A stretch of 64,000 nucleotides of DNA. It comes from Streptosporangium sp. NBC_01495 (GTDB taxonomy: Bacteria; Actinomycetota; Actinomycetes; Streptosporangiales; Streptosporangiaceae). The DNA is taken from assembly GCF_036250735.1 (NCBI RefSeq), contig NZ_CP109430.1, positions 6,634,001-6,698,000 on the forward strand, read 5' to 3'. Positions 38,914 through 48,452 of the stretch are shown piece by piece. Numbering within the stretch: position 1 is the first letter of the stretch; every line of letters starts with the position of its first letter. A program made the position numbers and the translations under genes. The notes below the pieces were generated by a model. It did no database searches, was not told where the DNA came from, and saw nothing but the letters and a program-made list of their open reading frames with translations.

Positions 38914-39879
38914 TCAGCGGCTCACTGCGGTCTCCCGCTCCACGCGCGACAGCTTCTCGGGATTGCGCACGTGGTAGGCGCCGGTGACATAGCCGCTCTC
39001 CACGCGCACCGCCACCACTCCGTCGATCTCCCCGTTGACTCGCACGAGCAGCCCAGGGCCGCCATTGATCTGCACCAGCTCGGTCGACCTTTCCGCGTCG
39101 CGTTTCCACCAGCCGACGGCCAGTAAACGAGCCACGTTGTCGAGCCCCACAACGGGCCGCAGCAGGGCATGCCTGACTCCGCCGCCGTCGCTCAGGGCGA
39201 CGACATCCGGCGCGAGGACGTCGAGCAGGCTCTGCAACTCGCCGGTTTCGACCGCTCGCTGGAAGGCCTGGAGTGCGGCTCGGGTCTCGGCCGGGGAGGC
39301 GATGCCGCGTGGTCGGCGCGCGGCGACGTGTGCCCGCGCCCGGTAAGCGATCTGGCGGACCGCGGCCGGGCTCTTGTCGACGGCTTCGGCGATCTCGTCG
39401 TACTCCAGATCGAACACCTCGCGCAGCACGAACACCGCCCGCTCGGTCGGCTGAAGCGTCTCCAGCACCAGCAGCATCGCCATCGAGACGCTCTCGGCGA
39501 GCTCGACGTCCTCGGCCACATCAGGCGCGGTCAGCAACGGCTCGGGCAACCACGGCCCGACATAGGACTCCTTACGCCGACCGAGCGCGCGCAGCCGGTC
39601 CAGCGCCTGCCGGGTGACGATCCGCACCAGGTAGGCACGCTCCTCCCGCACAGTGGTCAGATCGACGTCCACCCAGCGCAGCCAGGTCTCCTGCAGGACG
39701 TCCTCGGCGTCGGCGGCCGAGCCGAGCATCTCGTAGGCAACGGTGAACAGCAGGTTGCGGTGGGCAACGAACGCCTCGGTGGCGGAGTCCACGAAGTCGG
39801 CACGGTCGGCACGGTCGAGCGGCTCGGCTGGGTCCGCACTTTGTTCGCTTCGTTCGCTTCGTTCGCTGCGCTCGCTCAT
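38914..39879 (-). CDS. sigJ: ECF41-type RNA polymerase sigma factor
   Basis: 321 residues from the ATG at 39879; an earlier in-frame start would place its own promoter inside the gene. A repetitive SERSERSERSEQ leader is followed by sigma region 2 (about 30-100, LGSAADAEDVLQETWLRW), the linker motif WLPEP, region 4 (about 130-185, YDEIAEAVDKSPAAVRQI) and a SnoaL-like C-terminal domain (about 200-321) with DGGG and NPEKL. WLPEP, DGGG and NPDKL-type motifs define ECF41 factors, whose fused C-terminal domain tunes activity in place of an anti-sigma factor. It is divergent from carboxymuconolactone-decarboxylase-like and reductase genes, the known genomic partners of ECF41. Confidence 0.93.
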   Translation of the reverse strand: MSERSERSERSEQSADPAEPLDRADRADFVDSATEAFVAHRNLLFTVAYEMLGSAADAEDVLQETWLRWVDVDLTTVREERAYLVRIVTRQALDRLRALGRRKESYVGPWLPEPLLTAPDVAEDVELAESVSMAMLLVLETLQPTERAVFVLREVFDLEYDEIAEAVDKSPAAVRQIAYRARAHVAARRPRGIASPAETRAALQAFQRAVETGELQSLLDVLAPDVVALSDGGGVRHALLRPVVGLDNVARLLAVGWWKRDAERSTELVQINGGPGLLVRVNGEIDGVVAVRVESGYVTGAYHVRNPEKLSRVERETAVSR

Positions 39880-39923
39880 GCCCGGCTCCCGCCTGTTCGC
39901 TCCCAGCACTGCCACACGCACAA

Positions 39924-39950
39924 GACGCCGCTCCCCACCGCTTTGTAACA
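39924..39950 (-). promoter_or_regulatory. ECF41-type promoter of the sigma gene
   Basis: On the minus strand: TGTTACA (39950-39944), 16 bp, CGTC (39927-39924), about 45 bp before the ATG at 39879. This closely matches the TGTCACA-N16-CGTC motif reported for ECF41 factors, so the gene is probably autoregulated. Confidence 0.8.
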
Positions 39951-39984
39951 CCCACGGCAGGTGGCCTATGTCACATGGCCGCGC

Positions 39985-40011
39985 TGTTACAGGGATCGGG
40001 GCGCCGGCGTC
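39985..40011 (+). promoter_or_regulatory. ECF41-type promoter of the oxidoreductase operon
   Basis: On the plus strand: TGTTACA (39985-39991), 16 bp, CGTC (40008-40011), 71 bp before the ATG at 40083. It is the same sequence and spacing as the divergent sigma promoter, and the two -35 boxes are 34 bp apart. Confidence 0.85.
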
Positions 40012-40082
40012 TCGTGTTCGTCAGGACGCCGCGCGAACGATCCGTACGGCACTACGGCACGCAAGACAAGGAAGACCTCACC

Positions 40083-40589
40083 ATGTCCACACCCACGACG
40101 ACCAAGCAGGAGGACCTGCGGTCGCGCATGCCCAACCCCCTCCCCTTCGTCCCCGAGCTTGCAGAAGTCGGCGAAGGCCTGCACAAGGTCCTCAGGAACG
40201 GCGCGATTTCCCCGACGACCATCAGCCTGCTGCAGCTGCGCGCCGGGCAGATCCTCGGCAGCACGTACTTCACCATCCGGGAGACCAACAACCTCCGCAG
40301 GATCGGGGAATCAGAGGAGCGCATCACCGCCGTGGCCACCTGGCACGACGCCACCTACTTCACCGACGCCGAACGGGTCGCACTGGAGCTCGTGGAGGCC
40401 GTCCTCACCCCGAACCCGTCCGGGGAGCGCGTCCCCGACGAGCTGTACGCCAAGGCGTCCGCGCACTACGACGACAAGGCGATGTGGACGCTCATCATGG
40501 CGATCGCCCACATCGGCTTCTTCACCCCCGCCGCTCTCATCGCCAAGCCGATCCCCGGCATGCCCCCCGGCCAGAACTACAGCGAGTGA
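40083..40589 (+). CDS. Carboxymuconolactone decarboxylase/AhpD-like protein lacking the CxxC pair
   Basis: 168 residues. The helical AhpD/CMD fold is recognisable around SLLQLRAGQILGSTYFTIRE and DATYFTDAERVALELVEAV. AhpD-type members have a redox CxxC in this segment (GCxxC); here the positions are Ser and Phe, and the usual following His is also absent. Thiol-peroxidase activity is therefore unlikely, and it may have another or a structural role. It is the first gene behind the ECF41-type promoter and is probably co-transcribed with the reductase 14 bp downstream. The ATG at 40083 is chosen; in-frame starts upstream fall in the promoter region. Confidence 0.85.
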   Translation: MSTPTTTKQEDLRSRMPNPLPFVPELAEVGEGLHKVLRNGAISPTTISLLQLRAGQILGSTYFTIRETNNLRRIGESEERITAVATWHDATYFTDAERVALELVEAVLTPNPSGERVPDELYAKASAHYDDKAMWTLIMAIAHIGFFTPAALIAKPIPGMPPGQNYSE

Positions 40590-40603
40590 GAAAGGTACAC
40601 ACC

Positions 40604-41362
40604 ATGAGCATCACCAAGTTCGCGGTGGCAGGGGCGACCGGGCGGCTGGGCCGCCACGTCGTCGACATCCTCACCGAACGGGGGCACCAGGTGGTGCCGA
40701 TGTCCCGAGCCACCGGCGTTGACATCATCACCGGTGAGGGCCTGGCCGAGGCTCTCACCGGGGTCGATGCCATCATCGACGTCGCCTCCTGGCACGCCTC
40801 CGAGCAGGAGGCGGCGACGGAGTTCTTCCGCACGTCGGCCCGCAATCTGCACGAGTACGGCCAGAAGGCGGGAGTCACCCAGATCGCCATGGCGTCCATC
40901 ATCGGCGTCGACAAGGCCACCGCCGGTTTCGTCGCCGCCAAGAAGGTGCACGAGGAGCTCCTGCTGTCCGGCCCGCTTCCCGTCCGCATCCTGCGGTCCG
41001 CGCAGTTCCACGAGTTCGTCGGTCAGCTCCTGGACTGGCAGCAGGGCGACGTCGCCTACCTCCCGGCCCTGCCCACCCAGCTCGTGGCCTGCCGCACCGT
41101 GGCCGAGGAACTGGTCGACCTGGCCACCGACCCCGACGCGCCCGCCCCGGGAACGCCGATCCCCGAGATCGCCGGACCCCGTAAGGAGACCATGGCGGAG
41201 GCGGCCCAACTCCTCGGCGCCCGCCGAGGCATCAAGGTCGTCGGCGTCGACGGCTCCGGCATACCCGATGCCGAGATCGCCGCCAACGGCGGGTTCCTGC
41301 CCAGCCCGCACGCCAAGCTCGCCGGACCCACCTTCCGGGAGTGGCTCGACACCCAACCCTGA
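40604..41362 (+). CDS. NmrA-like NAD(P)-binding reductase/epimerase
   Basis: 252 residues with an N-terminal Rossmann motif (FAVAGATGRLGRHVV). It has no clear YxxxK catalytic pair, though AAKKVHEELL may sit nearby, so the NmrA/SDR_a5 group fits best. GAGAAAGG lies about 9 bases before the ATG. It follows the CMD-like gene closely. CMD, oxidoreductase and epimerase genes are the usual ECF41-controlled partners; the physiological substrate is not known. Confidence 0.85.
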   Translation: MSITKFAVAGATGRLGRHVVDILTERGHQVVPMSRATGVDIITGEGLAEALTGVDAIIDVASWHASEQEAATEFFRTSARNLHEYGQKAGVTQIAMASIIGVDKATAGFVAAKKVHEELLLSGPLPVRILRSAQFHEFVGQLLDWQQGDVAYLPALPTQLVACRTVAEELVDLATDPDAPAPGTPIPEIAGPRKETMAEAAQLLGARRGIKVVGVDGSGIPDAEIAANGGFLPSPHAKLAGPTFREWLDTQP

Positions 41363-41384
41363 GCCGGCCGTGCGGTACGGCCTT

Positions 41385-41431
41385 GCCCTTGTTCTCGGAA
41401 CGCCACGGCCCGGAGTTTCGAGAACAAGGGC
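41385..41431. terminator. 13-bp perfect stem after the reductase gene
   Basis: GCCCTTGTTCTCG (41385-41397) pairs with its exact complement at 41419-41431 around a 21-base loop, 22 bp after the reductase stop. It may end the CMD/reductase transcript or be an operator for the hydrolase gene. Confidence 0.5.
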
Positions 41432-41450
41432 TTCCTCCGAACCTCGCCCT

Positions 41451-41470
41451 AGGGAACTCAGTGGTTCCCT
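41451..41470. promoter_or_regulatory. 7-bp inverted repeat (AGGGAAC/GTTCCCT)
   Basis: AGGGAAC-TCAGTG-GTTCCCT lies 74 bp before the hydrolase start, in the same 181-bp gap as the larger hairpin. It is a candidate operator; its function is unknown. Confidence 0.35.
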
Positions 41471-41543
41471 CCGAGCCAAACGCACGGTCCGATCCCTTTG
41501 GGCGCCTGGATTCGTCACCGCATCCTCAGAAAGGGACTCACTC

Positions 41544-42128
41544 ATGCCCCTCACCACGATCGACACAACGACCGCACTCGTCCTCATCGACCTGCAGAAC
41601 CTCGTCGTCGGCCTCCCCACCACCCCCTACACCGGCCCCGAGGTGGTGGCCCGTGCGGTCGACCTGGCTGACGCCTTTCGCCACCACGGTGCTCCGGTTG
41701 TCCTGGTCCGGCTCACGGGCGGCCCGGACGGACCGGATGCTGCTCCAGGGCGCACCGGGATTCCGCGCCCGCCCGGCCCCCTGCCCGCGGGCTGGGACGT
41801 CATCGTCGATGACCTGACCGGCCACCCCGGCGACATCACCGTGACCAAGCGCACCTGGAGCGCCTTCCACGGCACCGACCTTGACCTGCGGCTGCGCCGC
41901 CGCGGTGTCACACAGCTTGTGCTGGCCGGGATCGCCACCAGCATCGGCGTGGAGTCCACCGCCCGCGCCGCCTACGAACACGGCTACAACGTCACGCTGG
42001 TGACGGACGCCATCGCCGATCGGGATGCGGAGGTGCATCGCCACAGCATGGAACGGATCTTCCCACTCCTCGGCGAGAGCGCTACCACCGCCGAAATCAT
42101 CGACCTGCTGGCCAAGACCCACGCCTGA
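41544..42128 (+). CDS. Isochorismatase-family hydrolase
   Basis: 194 residues with the family core: VLIDLQN containing the catalytic Asp, TKRTWSAF containing the Lys, and GIATSIGVESTARAA near the active site. Nicotinamidase-type members have Cys in that last motif; here it is Gly, as in isochorismatases that work without a Cys nucleophile. The reaction is therefore probably hydrolysis of an ether or ester-like bond, but the substrate is unknown. AAAGGGA lies about 10 bases before the ATG. The gene lies in the same direction as the ECF41-linked genes, after a hairpin. Confidence 0.85.
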   Translation: MPLTTIDTTTALVLIDLQNLVVGLPTTPYTGPEVVARAVDLADAFRHHGAPVVLVRLTGGPDGPDAAPGRTGIPRPPGPLPAGWDVIVDDLTGHPGDITVTKRTWSAFHGTDLDLRLRRRGVTQLVLAGIATSIGVESTARAAYEHGYNVTLVTDAIADRDAEVHRHSMERIFPLLGESATTAEIIDLLAKTHA

Positions 42129-42163
42129 CGCTCTTACACGATCACCGGATGAAAGGACAAAAG

Positions 42164-43357
42164 ATGATGAAAGCACTGGACTTGCCGCTGCACATGCGGC
42201 GGAACGGTCTCAACCCGGTCGAGGAGCTGGCCCGGGCTCGCGACGGCGAGGGTGTGGTGCGGATGGAGACGCCGTTCGGCCTGCCCGCGTACCTGGTCTG
42301 CCGCCATGAGGACGTTCGCCAGGTGCTGGCGGATCCGGCCCGGTTCAGCAGCGCCCTGACGCCGTTCCCAGGAGCTGGGCAGATGAACGCCGACGAGTTG
42401 GCCACGATGCGGGCCGGGCAGCTGATCGGATTCGACCCGCCCGAGCACACGCGGTTGCGCCGGATGCTCACCCCGGAGTTCACGGTACGGCGGATGCGCA
42501 GGCTTGAGCCGCGGATCACCGAGATCGTCCAGGCGGCCCTGGACGATCTGGAGCGGGCCGGTAAGCCGGCCGACCTGGTGGAGCACTTCGCGCTGCCGGT
42601 GCCGTCGCTGGTGATCTGCGAACTGCTGGGTGTGCCGTATGCCGACCGCGCCGAGTTCCACGAGCGTGCCGTGCGCCTGCTGGACACCTCCTTGCCGATG
42701 GACCAGCGCGTCGCGGCGCAGCGGGAGGACCGCGCCTACCTGGCCGGCCTGGTGGCCCGCGCCCAGGCGGATCCGGGCGAGGACATGCTCGGCATGCTGG
42801 TGCGCGAGCACGGCCACGATCTCAGTACCGATGAGCTGATCGGCATCGCGGGACTGCTGCTGCTGGCCGGGCACGAGACGACCTCGAACATGCTCGGCCT
42901 GGGCACCCTGGCCCTGCTCCGGCACTCGGACCAGCTCGCCGTGATCCGCGAGGACCCGGCCCAGGTCGAACCCGCCGTCGAGGAGCTGTTGCGCTGGCTG
43001 TCCGTCGTGCAGTCGCTGCCGCCGCGCACGACCACGGCGGATGTGGAGATCGCCGGGCACGCCATCCCCGCAGGCTCGCTCGTGATCTGCTCGCTTCCCG
43101 CCGCCAACCGCGACCCTGCCTTCATCGACGATCCCGAGACCCTCGACATCACCCGGGGAGCCGCCGGCCACATCGCCTTCGGCCACGGCGTGCACCACTG
43201 CCTCGGGGCACCGCTGGCGCGGATGGAGATGCGCATCGCCTTCCCGGCACTGCTGCGCCGCTTCCCCGGCCTCGCCCTGGCCGACCCGGACCAGCAGGCC
43301 GACTTCCGGGCCTTCGGCCTCGTGTACGGCTTGCACACGCTGCCGGTGACCTGGTGA
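42164..43357 (+). CDS. Cytochrome P450
   Basis: 397 residues, normal length for a soluble bacterial P450. I-helix oxygen-binding motif LLLAGHETTSN, K-helix EELLR, and heme-binding FGHGVHHCLGAPLAR with the thiolate Cys are all intact. The ATG at 42164 is preferred because AAAGGA sits just upstream; an ATG at 42149 is possible. It begins 35 bp after the hydrolase, so they are likely one operon. Hydroxylation of the NRPS product is conceivable, but the context ties it rather to the ECF41-linked group. Ferredoxin and reductase partners are not encoded nearby. Confidence 0.93.
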   Translation: MMKALDLPLHMRRNGLNPVEELARARDGEGVVRMETPFGLPAYLVCRHEDVRQVLADPARFSSALTPFPGAGQMNADELATMRAGQLIGFDPPEHTRLRRMLTPEFTVRRMRRLEPRITEIVQAALDDLERAGKPADLVEHFALPVPSLVICELLGVPYADRAEFHERAVRLLDTSLPMDQRVAAQREDRAYLAGLVARAQADPGEDMLGMLVREHGHDLSTDELIGIAGLLLLAGHETTSNMLGLGTLALLRHSDQLAVIREDPAQVEPAVEELLRWLSVVQSLPPRTTTADVEIAGHAIPAGSLVICSLPAANRDPAFIDDPETLDITRGAAGHIAFGHGVHHCLGAPLARMEMRIAFPALLRRFPGLALADPDQQADFRAFGLVYGLHTLPVTW

Positions 43358-43418
43358 GCGGACAGCCTCCGAGAGCCGGCACCTCACCCACCGACACACA
43401 AGGATCAATGCTGTTCGG

Positions 43419-43435
43419 GGCTCATGACACGTTTC
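43419..43435. repeat. 17-bp inverted repeat, right copy (GGCTCATGACACGTTTC)
   Basis: Exact reverse complement of 38635-38651. It lies in the gap between the convergent P450 and nitrate reductase genes. Confidence 0.6.
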
Positions 43436-43509
43436 CTGCCGGTATCCCTAATCGGACACGGCGGCCACAACCCCGCCCGTACCCCGGCCCGGACGCGGTC
43501 GGCGAGGGC

Positions 43510-46500
43510 TCAGTACACGTCGCGTACGTAGCGCCTGCTCGTGGCCAGGTGTTTGACGTAGACGACGGCCTCGTCGTCACTGAGGCCGCCGTGGACGGTG
43601 GCGATCTCGCGGAGAGTCTGGTCGACGTCCTTGGCCATCCGGCTGGCGTCGCCGCAGACGTACAGGTGGGCGCCGTCCTGGAGCCAGGACCAGAGCTGGA
43701 CGCCGTGCTCGCGCATGCGGTCCTGGACGTAGACCTTGGCGCGCTGGTCGCGGGAGAAAGCCAGGTCCAGCCGGGTCAGCAGCCCGTCGCGGTAAGACGC
43801 GTCGAGCTCGTCGCGGTAGTAGAAGTCGGTGGAACGGCGCTGCTCGCCGAAGAAGAGCCAGTTGCGGCCGGAGTGGCCCAGTGCCCGGCGCTCGTCCAGG
43901 AAGCCGAGAAAGGGCGCGACGCCCGTACCCGGGCCGATCATTATCATCGAGGCCGCCGGATCCGCCGGGGGACGGAAGTGCCTGGTGCGCTGGACGAAGA
44001 CGGGCACGGGAGTGTGCTCGGGACTGTCGGCCAGGAAGGACGAGCACACCCCCCTGCGCGCCGTACCGCGCGGGTTGTCGAAGCGGACGACCGAGACCGT
44101 CAGGCTCACCCGGTGGGGATCGACCAGCGGGCTGGAGGAGATGGAGTACAGGCGCGGCCGCAGGCGTTTGAGGACGCCCGCCCACTCCTGGGCCGTGGCC
44201 CGGACGGGGAGTTCGCCGACCACGTCGACGGCCTGGCGGCCCCAGGTCCACTTGGCCAGTTCGCCCCCGTTGCCCGAGCGCAGGAACCGGGTGAGATCGC
44301 GGTCGCGGGTACGGTCGGCGACGAACCTGAGCAGACCAGAAGTGATCTTGGTGATCTCCAGGTGACCCCGCAGGGCCTCGCCGAACGGGACGGAGCCGAG
44401 GCCGGGGATCTCGACGGTGTCGGCAAAGTCGAGGCCGGTCACAGCCAGCCATTCGGCGACCAGGTCGGCACTGTTGACCGGCATTACCCCGAGCGCGTCA
44501 CCGGCCTGGTAGGTCAGCTCGCCGCCGGTGTCGAAGGTGAACTGCCGCACCTCCTTGGCCGATCCGGGCAGACTGAGCAGCCGGTTACCGGTCAGCGGGG
44601 CGCTGAACCGCGCTGCCCTGCCGGAGCCCGCCGACGGCTCGGGCCCCGAGGAGAGCGGCCCGAGACCCGAGGGGACCGATCCGGGGTCCGAGGGGACCGA
44701 AACAGGGCTTGAGAGCGTCGGCCCGGATCCCGCGCGTGTCGGCTCGGACTCCGAGCCCGCCGACTCGGGCTCTGGACGCGCCGACTCAGGTTCTGGACGC
44801 GTCGATGACGGGACGGGAGACACGGGAGACTCGGCGAGGGCGGTGAGCAACCGCTCAAGCCAGCCGAGGGCCCGTGAATGGTCGTCGGGCTCGCAGTCCA
44901 CGCGGGGTGCCAGGCGTTGGGCGCCCAGCTCCTCAAGGCGCTGGTCGAGCCGTCGCCCATGGCCGCAGAAGTCGTCGTAGCTGGAGTCGCCGAAGGCGAG
45001 TACGGCATAGCGCACGCCGTCGAGCCGGGGGGCACCGGACCCGATGAGGGCATCCCAGAATCCGACGCCGTTGTCGGGTGCCTCTCCGTCGCCGAAGGTG
45101 CTGGAGATGACGAGCAGGTCCGCACCACGGGGAATGCTGTCCGGGGCGCAGTCGGCCATGCTGATCAGCCGGGGGGCTCGCCCCGCGCCGGTCAGCCGGT
45201 CGGCGCTGGCGGCGGCGAACTCCTCTGCGTTCCCGGTCTGGGAGGCCCACAGGACAACGATGTCGCGCGCCGGCGACACCGGATCGCCGATCGCCCGCTG
45301 AGGTGGCGGCGCGAGGGCTCGGGAGAACATCCCGGCCAGCACCCCGTTGATCCACAGGGCGTGGGCGGGGTCGACGGGAGCCTGCTCCGGCAGGACCGGC
45401 ACGGCCGTACCGGCGGACACCGTGCCGTCAAGAGCGGACCCCGTACCGTCGAGAGCGGACGCCGGGCCTTCGAGGGCGGAGGCCGGGCCGTCGAGCACGG
45501 ACGCCGCACTGTCGAGGGCGGACAGGAAACCGGCCATGTAGCGGCGCTCGTGGTCGGCGAGCACCGGCGGCGTCAGGTCGGCCACCCCGAGCAGGCCGGC
45601 CAGCGCGGCGATCCGGGCGTGCCGGGTGGCCTCCGGGGCCGTTCCGGCGTACTCCGGAACCACGGGGAACGCTGGGGACGCTGGGGACGCTGGGGACGCG
45701 GAGAGCTCGGGGAACGCGGTCGTCCGGGTGGGCCCGGAAACCGTGGGGGACCCCGCCATCCAGGCCTGCTCCGGAGCCGCAGGGAACGCCTCGGAGACGA
45801 CCCTGGTGAGGGAGACCGCGCACACCTTGAACTCGGGCTGGAAGGAGATGGGGTCGACGGCGTCACTGGTGACCGCGTTGACGCTGAGGTACTCGCCGAA
45901 CAGGTCGTTCCAGTGGAACGGCGCGAAGCAGTTGCCCGGCATGACCCGGTCGCTCAGCCGGGCGGGCAGCACGGCCCTGCCGCGCCGGGAGGCGATCTCC
46001 ACCAGGTCGCCCTCGCCGATCCCGTGCTCGGCGGCGTCCTGCGGGTGGATCTCGACGAAGGGCCCGGGGTTGAGCTTGTTGAGCTTGGCGACCCTTCCCG
46101 TCTTGGTCAGGGTGTGCCACTGGTGCTGCAGTCGGCCGGTGTTGAGAACGAAAGGGTAGGCGTCGTCGGGCAGTTCGGCGGGGGGCAGGTGCGGGCGGGG
46201 GAAGAAGGCGGCCCGGCCGCTCGCGGTGGCGAAGGCGAGGCGCGGGCGGCTGCCGTCGGACCGGGTGAGCGGCGCCTGGCTGACGCCGTCGTTGAGGTAG
46301 CGGACGGGATTGCGGTCACCGCCGCCCGGCGGGCTCGGCCACTGGACGGGGGTCTCGCGCAACCGCTCGTAGGTGACGCCCCGCAGGTCGTAGCCGGTCT
46401 TGGGATTCCAGGTTCGCTTGATCTCCTCGAACACCTCCTCCGCGTCGGCGTACGAGAAGGCGTCCTCGAAGCCCATCTCGCAGGCGACGCGGGCGATGAT

Positions 46501-47949
46501 CCGCCAGTCGGGCAGCGCCTGTCCCGGCGGTTCCACGGCCTGCCGGAGCAGGGTGAGGTTCCGCTCGGAGTTGACCATCACGCCTTCGGTCTCGGCCCAC
46601 ATGGCCGCGGGCAGGACCACGTCGGCGTAGGCGTTGGTCTCGGTGGCGGCGAAGACGTCCTGGGTGACGACGAACTCGGCGGCCTCCAGGCCCTCGATGA
46701 CGGTCCTGCGGTTGGCGACGCTGGCGACCGGGTTGGTGCAGATGATCCAGCACGCCTTGATCTCGCCCTCGGCCATGCGCGAGAACATCTCGACGGTCCC
46801 CTGGCCGACCTCGGTGCGCAGGGTGCCGGGCGGCAGGCCCCACAGCTCCTCGGTGAAGTGCCGGTCCTCCTCCACCAGCACCGAGCGCTGGCCGGGCAGT
46901 CCGGGTCCCATGTAGCCCATCTCGCGCCCGCCCATGGCGTTGGGCTGGCCGGTCAGGGAGAACGGGCCGCTGCCGGGGCGGCAGATCGCTCCGGTGGCCA
47001 GGTGCAGGTTGCACAGCGCGTTGGTGTTCCAGGTGCCGTGCGTGCTCTGGTTGAGCCCCATCGTCCAGCAGCTCATCCACTCCCCCGCCGCGCCGATCCA
47101 CTCGGCCGCCCGGCGCAGGTCGTCCTCGGGGATGCCGGTGAGGGCCGCGACCGTCTCGGGAGGGTAGTCCCGCAGGAAGTCCGGCATCGCCTCCCAGCCG
47201 TCGGTGTACCGCTCGACGAACTCGTGGTCGACGTGGCCGCCCTCGACCAGCAGGTGCAGCAGCCCGTTGAGCAGGGCAAGGTCGGTGCCCGGCCTGATCT
47301 GCAGGAACAGGTCGGCCTTGTCGGCGGTGGCGGTACGGCGGGGATCGACCACGATGAGCCTGGCACCGGCCTTGACCCGGTCCATCATCCGCAGGAACAG
47401 GATCGGGTGGCAGTCGGCCATGTTCGCGCCGATCACGAAGAACAGGTCGGCGTGATCGAAGTCCTGGTAGGAGCCGGGTGGGCCGTCCGAGCCCAGCGAC
47501 AGCTTGTAGCCGCTGCCCGCGCTGGCCATGCACAGCCGGGAGTTGGACTCGATCTGGTTGGTGCCGACGAAGCCCTTGGCGAGCTTGTTGGCCAGATACT
47601 GCGCCTCCAGCGTCATCTGGCCGGACACGTAGAACGACAGCGCGTCCGGCCCGTGCTCGTCCAGGATCCGCCGCAGCCTGCGGGCGGTCTCGCTGATCGC
47701 CGCGTCCACGCCGGTCGGCACGGGCTCGGCACCCCGGTCCGGCCTGACCAGCCCGCTTTCGAGGCGGCCGGGGGCGGCGAGCATGTCCGCGGTGGTGGCT
47801 CCCTTGGTGCACAGCCGACCGGCGTTGGCCGGGTGGCTCCGGTCACCGGAGGCCTTGACGACCCTGCGCCGCCCGTCCACCGCCAGCACGATCCCGCAGC
47901 CGACGCCACAGTACGAGCAGACCGTCTTCACTTTCTCCGCCGCCGTCAT
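43510..47949 (-). CDS. Assimilatory nitrate reductase fused to a diflavin (CysJ-like) reductase
   Basis: 1479 residues from the ATG at 47949 (AGAAGGGA upstream). The N-terminal 700 residues are a NasC-type molybdopterin oxidoreductase with a CxxCxxxC...C iron-sulfur site (CSYCGVGCG, then GRLCTKG) and motifs such as [13 protein letters not shown] and GxNxxxSHGTWN-like segments. A repeat-rich linker follows, then a flavodoxin domain (about 940-1080, [25 protein letters not shown]) and an FAD/NADPH reductase (about 1130-1479, [26 protein letters not shown]). Electrons would flow NADPH to FAD to FMN to the Mo site, reducing nitrate to nitrite in one cytoplasmic protein. Similar fusions are annotated in actinobacteria. 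No nitrite reductase or nitrate transporter gene is in the window. Confidence 0.93.
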   Translation of the reverse strand: MTAAEKVKTVCSYCGVGCGIVLAVDGRRRVVKASGDRSHPANAGRLCTKGATTADMLAAPGRLESGLVRPDRGAEPVPTGVDAAISETARRLRRILDEHGPDALSFYVSGQMTLEAQYLANKLAKGFVGTNQIESNSRLCMASAGSGYKLSLGSDGPPGSYQDFDHADLFFVIGANMADCHPILFLRMMDRVKAGARLIVVDPRRTATADKADLFLQIRPGTDLALLNGLLHLLVEGGHVDHEFVERYTDGWEAMPDFLRDYPPETVAALTGIPEDDLRRAAEWIGAAGEWMSCWTMGLNQSTHGTWNTNALCNLHLATGAICRPGSGPFSLTGQPNAMGGREMGYMGPGLPGQRSVLVEEDRHFTEELWGLPPGTLRTEVGQGTVEMFSRMAEGEIKACWIICTNPVASVANRRTVIEGLEAAEFVVTQDVFAATETNAYADVVLPAAMWAETEGVMVNSERNLTLLRQAVEPPGQALPDWRIIARVACEMGFEDAFSYADAEEVFEEIKRTWNPKTGYDLRGVTYERLRETPVQWPSPPGGGDRNPVRYLNDGVSQAPLTRSDGSRPRLAFATASGRAAFFPRPHLPPAELPDDAYPFVLNTGRLQHQWHTLTKTGRVAKLNKLNPGPFVEIHPQDAAEHGIGEGDLVEIASRRGRAVLPARLSDRVMPGNCFAPFHWNDLFGEYLSVNAVTSDAVDPISFQPEFKVCAVSLTRVVSEAFPAAPEQAWMAGSPTVSGPTRTTAFPELSASPASPASPAFPVVPEYAGTAPEATRHARIAALAGLLGVADLTPPVLADHERRYMAGFLSALDSAASVLDGPASALEGPASALDGTGSALDGTVSAGTAVPVLPEQAPVDPAHALWINGVLAGMFSRALAPPPQRAIGDPVSPARDIVVLWASQTGNAEEFAAASADRLTGAGRAPRLISMADCAPDSIPRGADLLVISSTFGDGEAPDNGVGFWDALIGSGAPRLDGVRYAVLAFGDSSYDDFCGHGRRLDQRLEELGAQRLAPRVDCEPDDHSRALGWLERLLTALAESPVSPVPSSTRPEPESARPEPESAGSESEPTRAGSGPTLSSPVSVPSDPGSVPSGLGPLSSGPEPSAGSGRAARFSAPLTGNRLLSLPGSAKEVRQFTFDTGGELTYQAGDALGVMPVNSADLVAEWLAVTGLDFADTVEIPGLGSVPFGEALRGHLEITKITSGLLRFVADRTRDRDLTRFLRSGNGGELAKWTWGRQAVDVVGELPVRATAQEWAGVLKRLRPRLYSISSSPLVDPHRVSLTVSVVRFDNPRGTARRGVCSSFLADSPEHTPVPVFVQRTRHFRPPADPAASMIMIGPGTGVAPFLGFLDERRALGHSGRNWLFFGEQRRSTDFYYRDELDASYRDGLLTRLDLAFSRDQRAKVYVQDRMREHGVQLWSWLQDGAHLYVCGDASRMAKDVDQTLREIATVHGGLSDDEAVVYVKHLATSRRYVRDVY

Positions 47950-48053
47950 AGGTCCCTTCTCCCTGAGCAGGGGCCCGTGACGCCCTCCGCCGAACAGCGG
48001 GAACACCAAAGCCGCATCGGGCGGTGCCAACGACGGAAACATAAGAAACAGGC

Positions 48054-48103
48054 GTTACGTAGACGTCACAAATGTCCGCGCCCGGCTGTTACATCCACAT
48101 CAC
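48054..48103 (-). promoter_or_regulatory. Two GlnR-like boxes upstream of nitrate reductase
   Basis: GTTAC-N6-GTCAC (48054-48069) and GTTAC-N6-ATCAC (48088-48103), read on the plus strand; on the gene's strand the first is GTGAC-N6-GTAAC. GlnR of actinomycetes binds paired gTnAc/GaAAc half-sites 6 bp apart and activates nitrate assimilation genes. They lie 105-155 bp before the start. Confidence 0.5.
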
Positions 48104-48264
48104 CGCCGATCTCCCCCGGCCACGCGCGGGTACCTTCGCCGTAAACCCGTGCATCGGCGCGGAAACCGGGCGGAGCGTCCACGGTTCGGCTTCCCCGCTT
48201 CGCGAACGTCAGGAGTCCTTCGGCCCGTCATACGGGAGCCGGAACCAGACCGCTCCACCCGCCT

Positions 48265-48429
48265 CGGCGTGATCTCATCTATCTGGAGAACATGTCCAGC
48301 GGCCTGTACCTGGAGGACGCCCTGGACGTCCGGCGGTACGTCTCGGTGTTCGACTACCTCAGGGCAGCGGCCCTCAGCCCCGCCGACACCACGACTATGC
48401 TGAAGAACGCGCCGAACAACCTGGCGTGA
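48265..48429 (+). pseudogene. C-terminal remnant of an XRE/DUF5753 regulator
   Basis: The frame reads RDLIYLENMSSGLYLED, then VRRYVSVFDYLRAAALSP, the characteristic end of DUF5753 proteins, and stops at 48427-48429. The helix-turn-helix N-terminus and most of the DUF5753 domain are missing, and the upstream in-frame sequence shows no homology. Such regulators are normally paired with the DUF397 gene that follows here. Confidence 0.75.
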
Positions 48430-48452
48430 GTGTCCAGCCGAAGGGGCGCGGG

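Noticed and set aside
39880-39951. Longer N-terminus for the ECF41 sigma factor
   Set aside because: It would place the TGTTACA-N16-CGTC promoter inside the coding region; the ATG at 39879 follows the promoter by a normal distance.
39969-39975. TGTCACA, an exact -35 match for ECF41
   Set aside because: No CGTC at the required 16-bp spacing; the neighbouring TGTTACA at 39985 has it exactly.
44878-48144. Long plus-strand frame opposite the nitrate reductase
   Set aside because: Low-complexity translation without motifs; the opposite strand encodes complete molybdopterin and diflavin domains.
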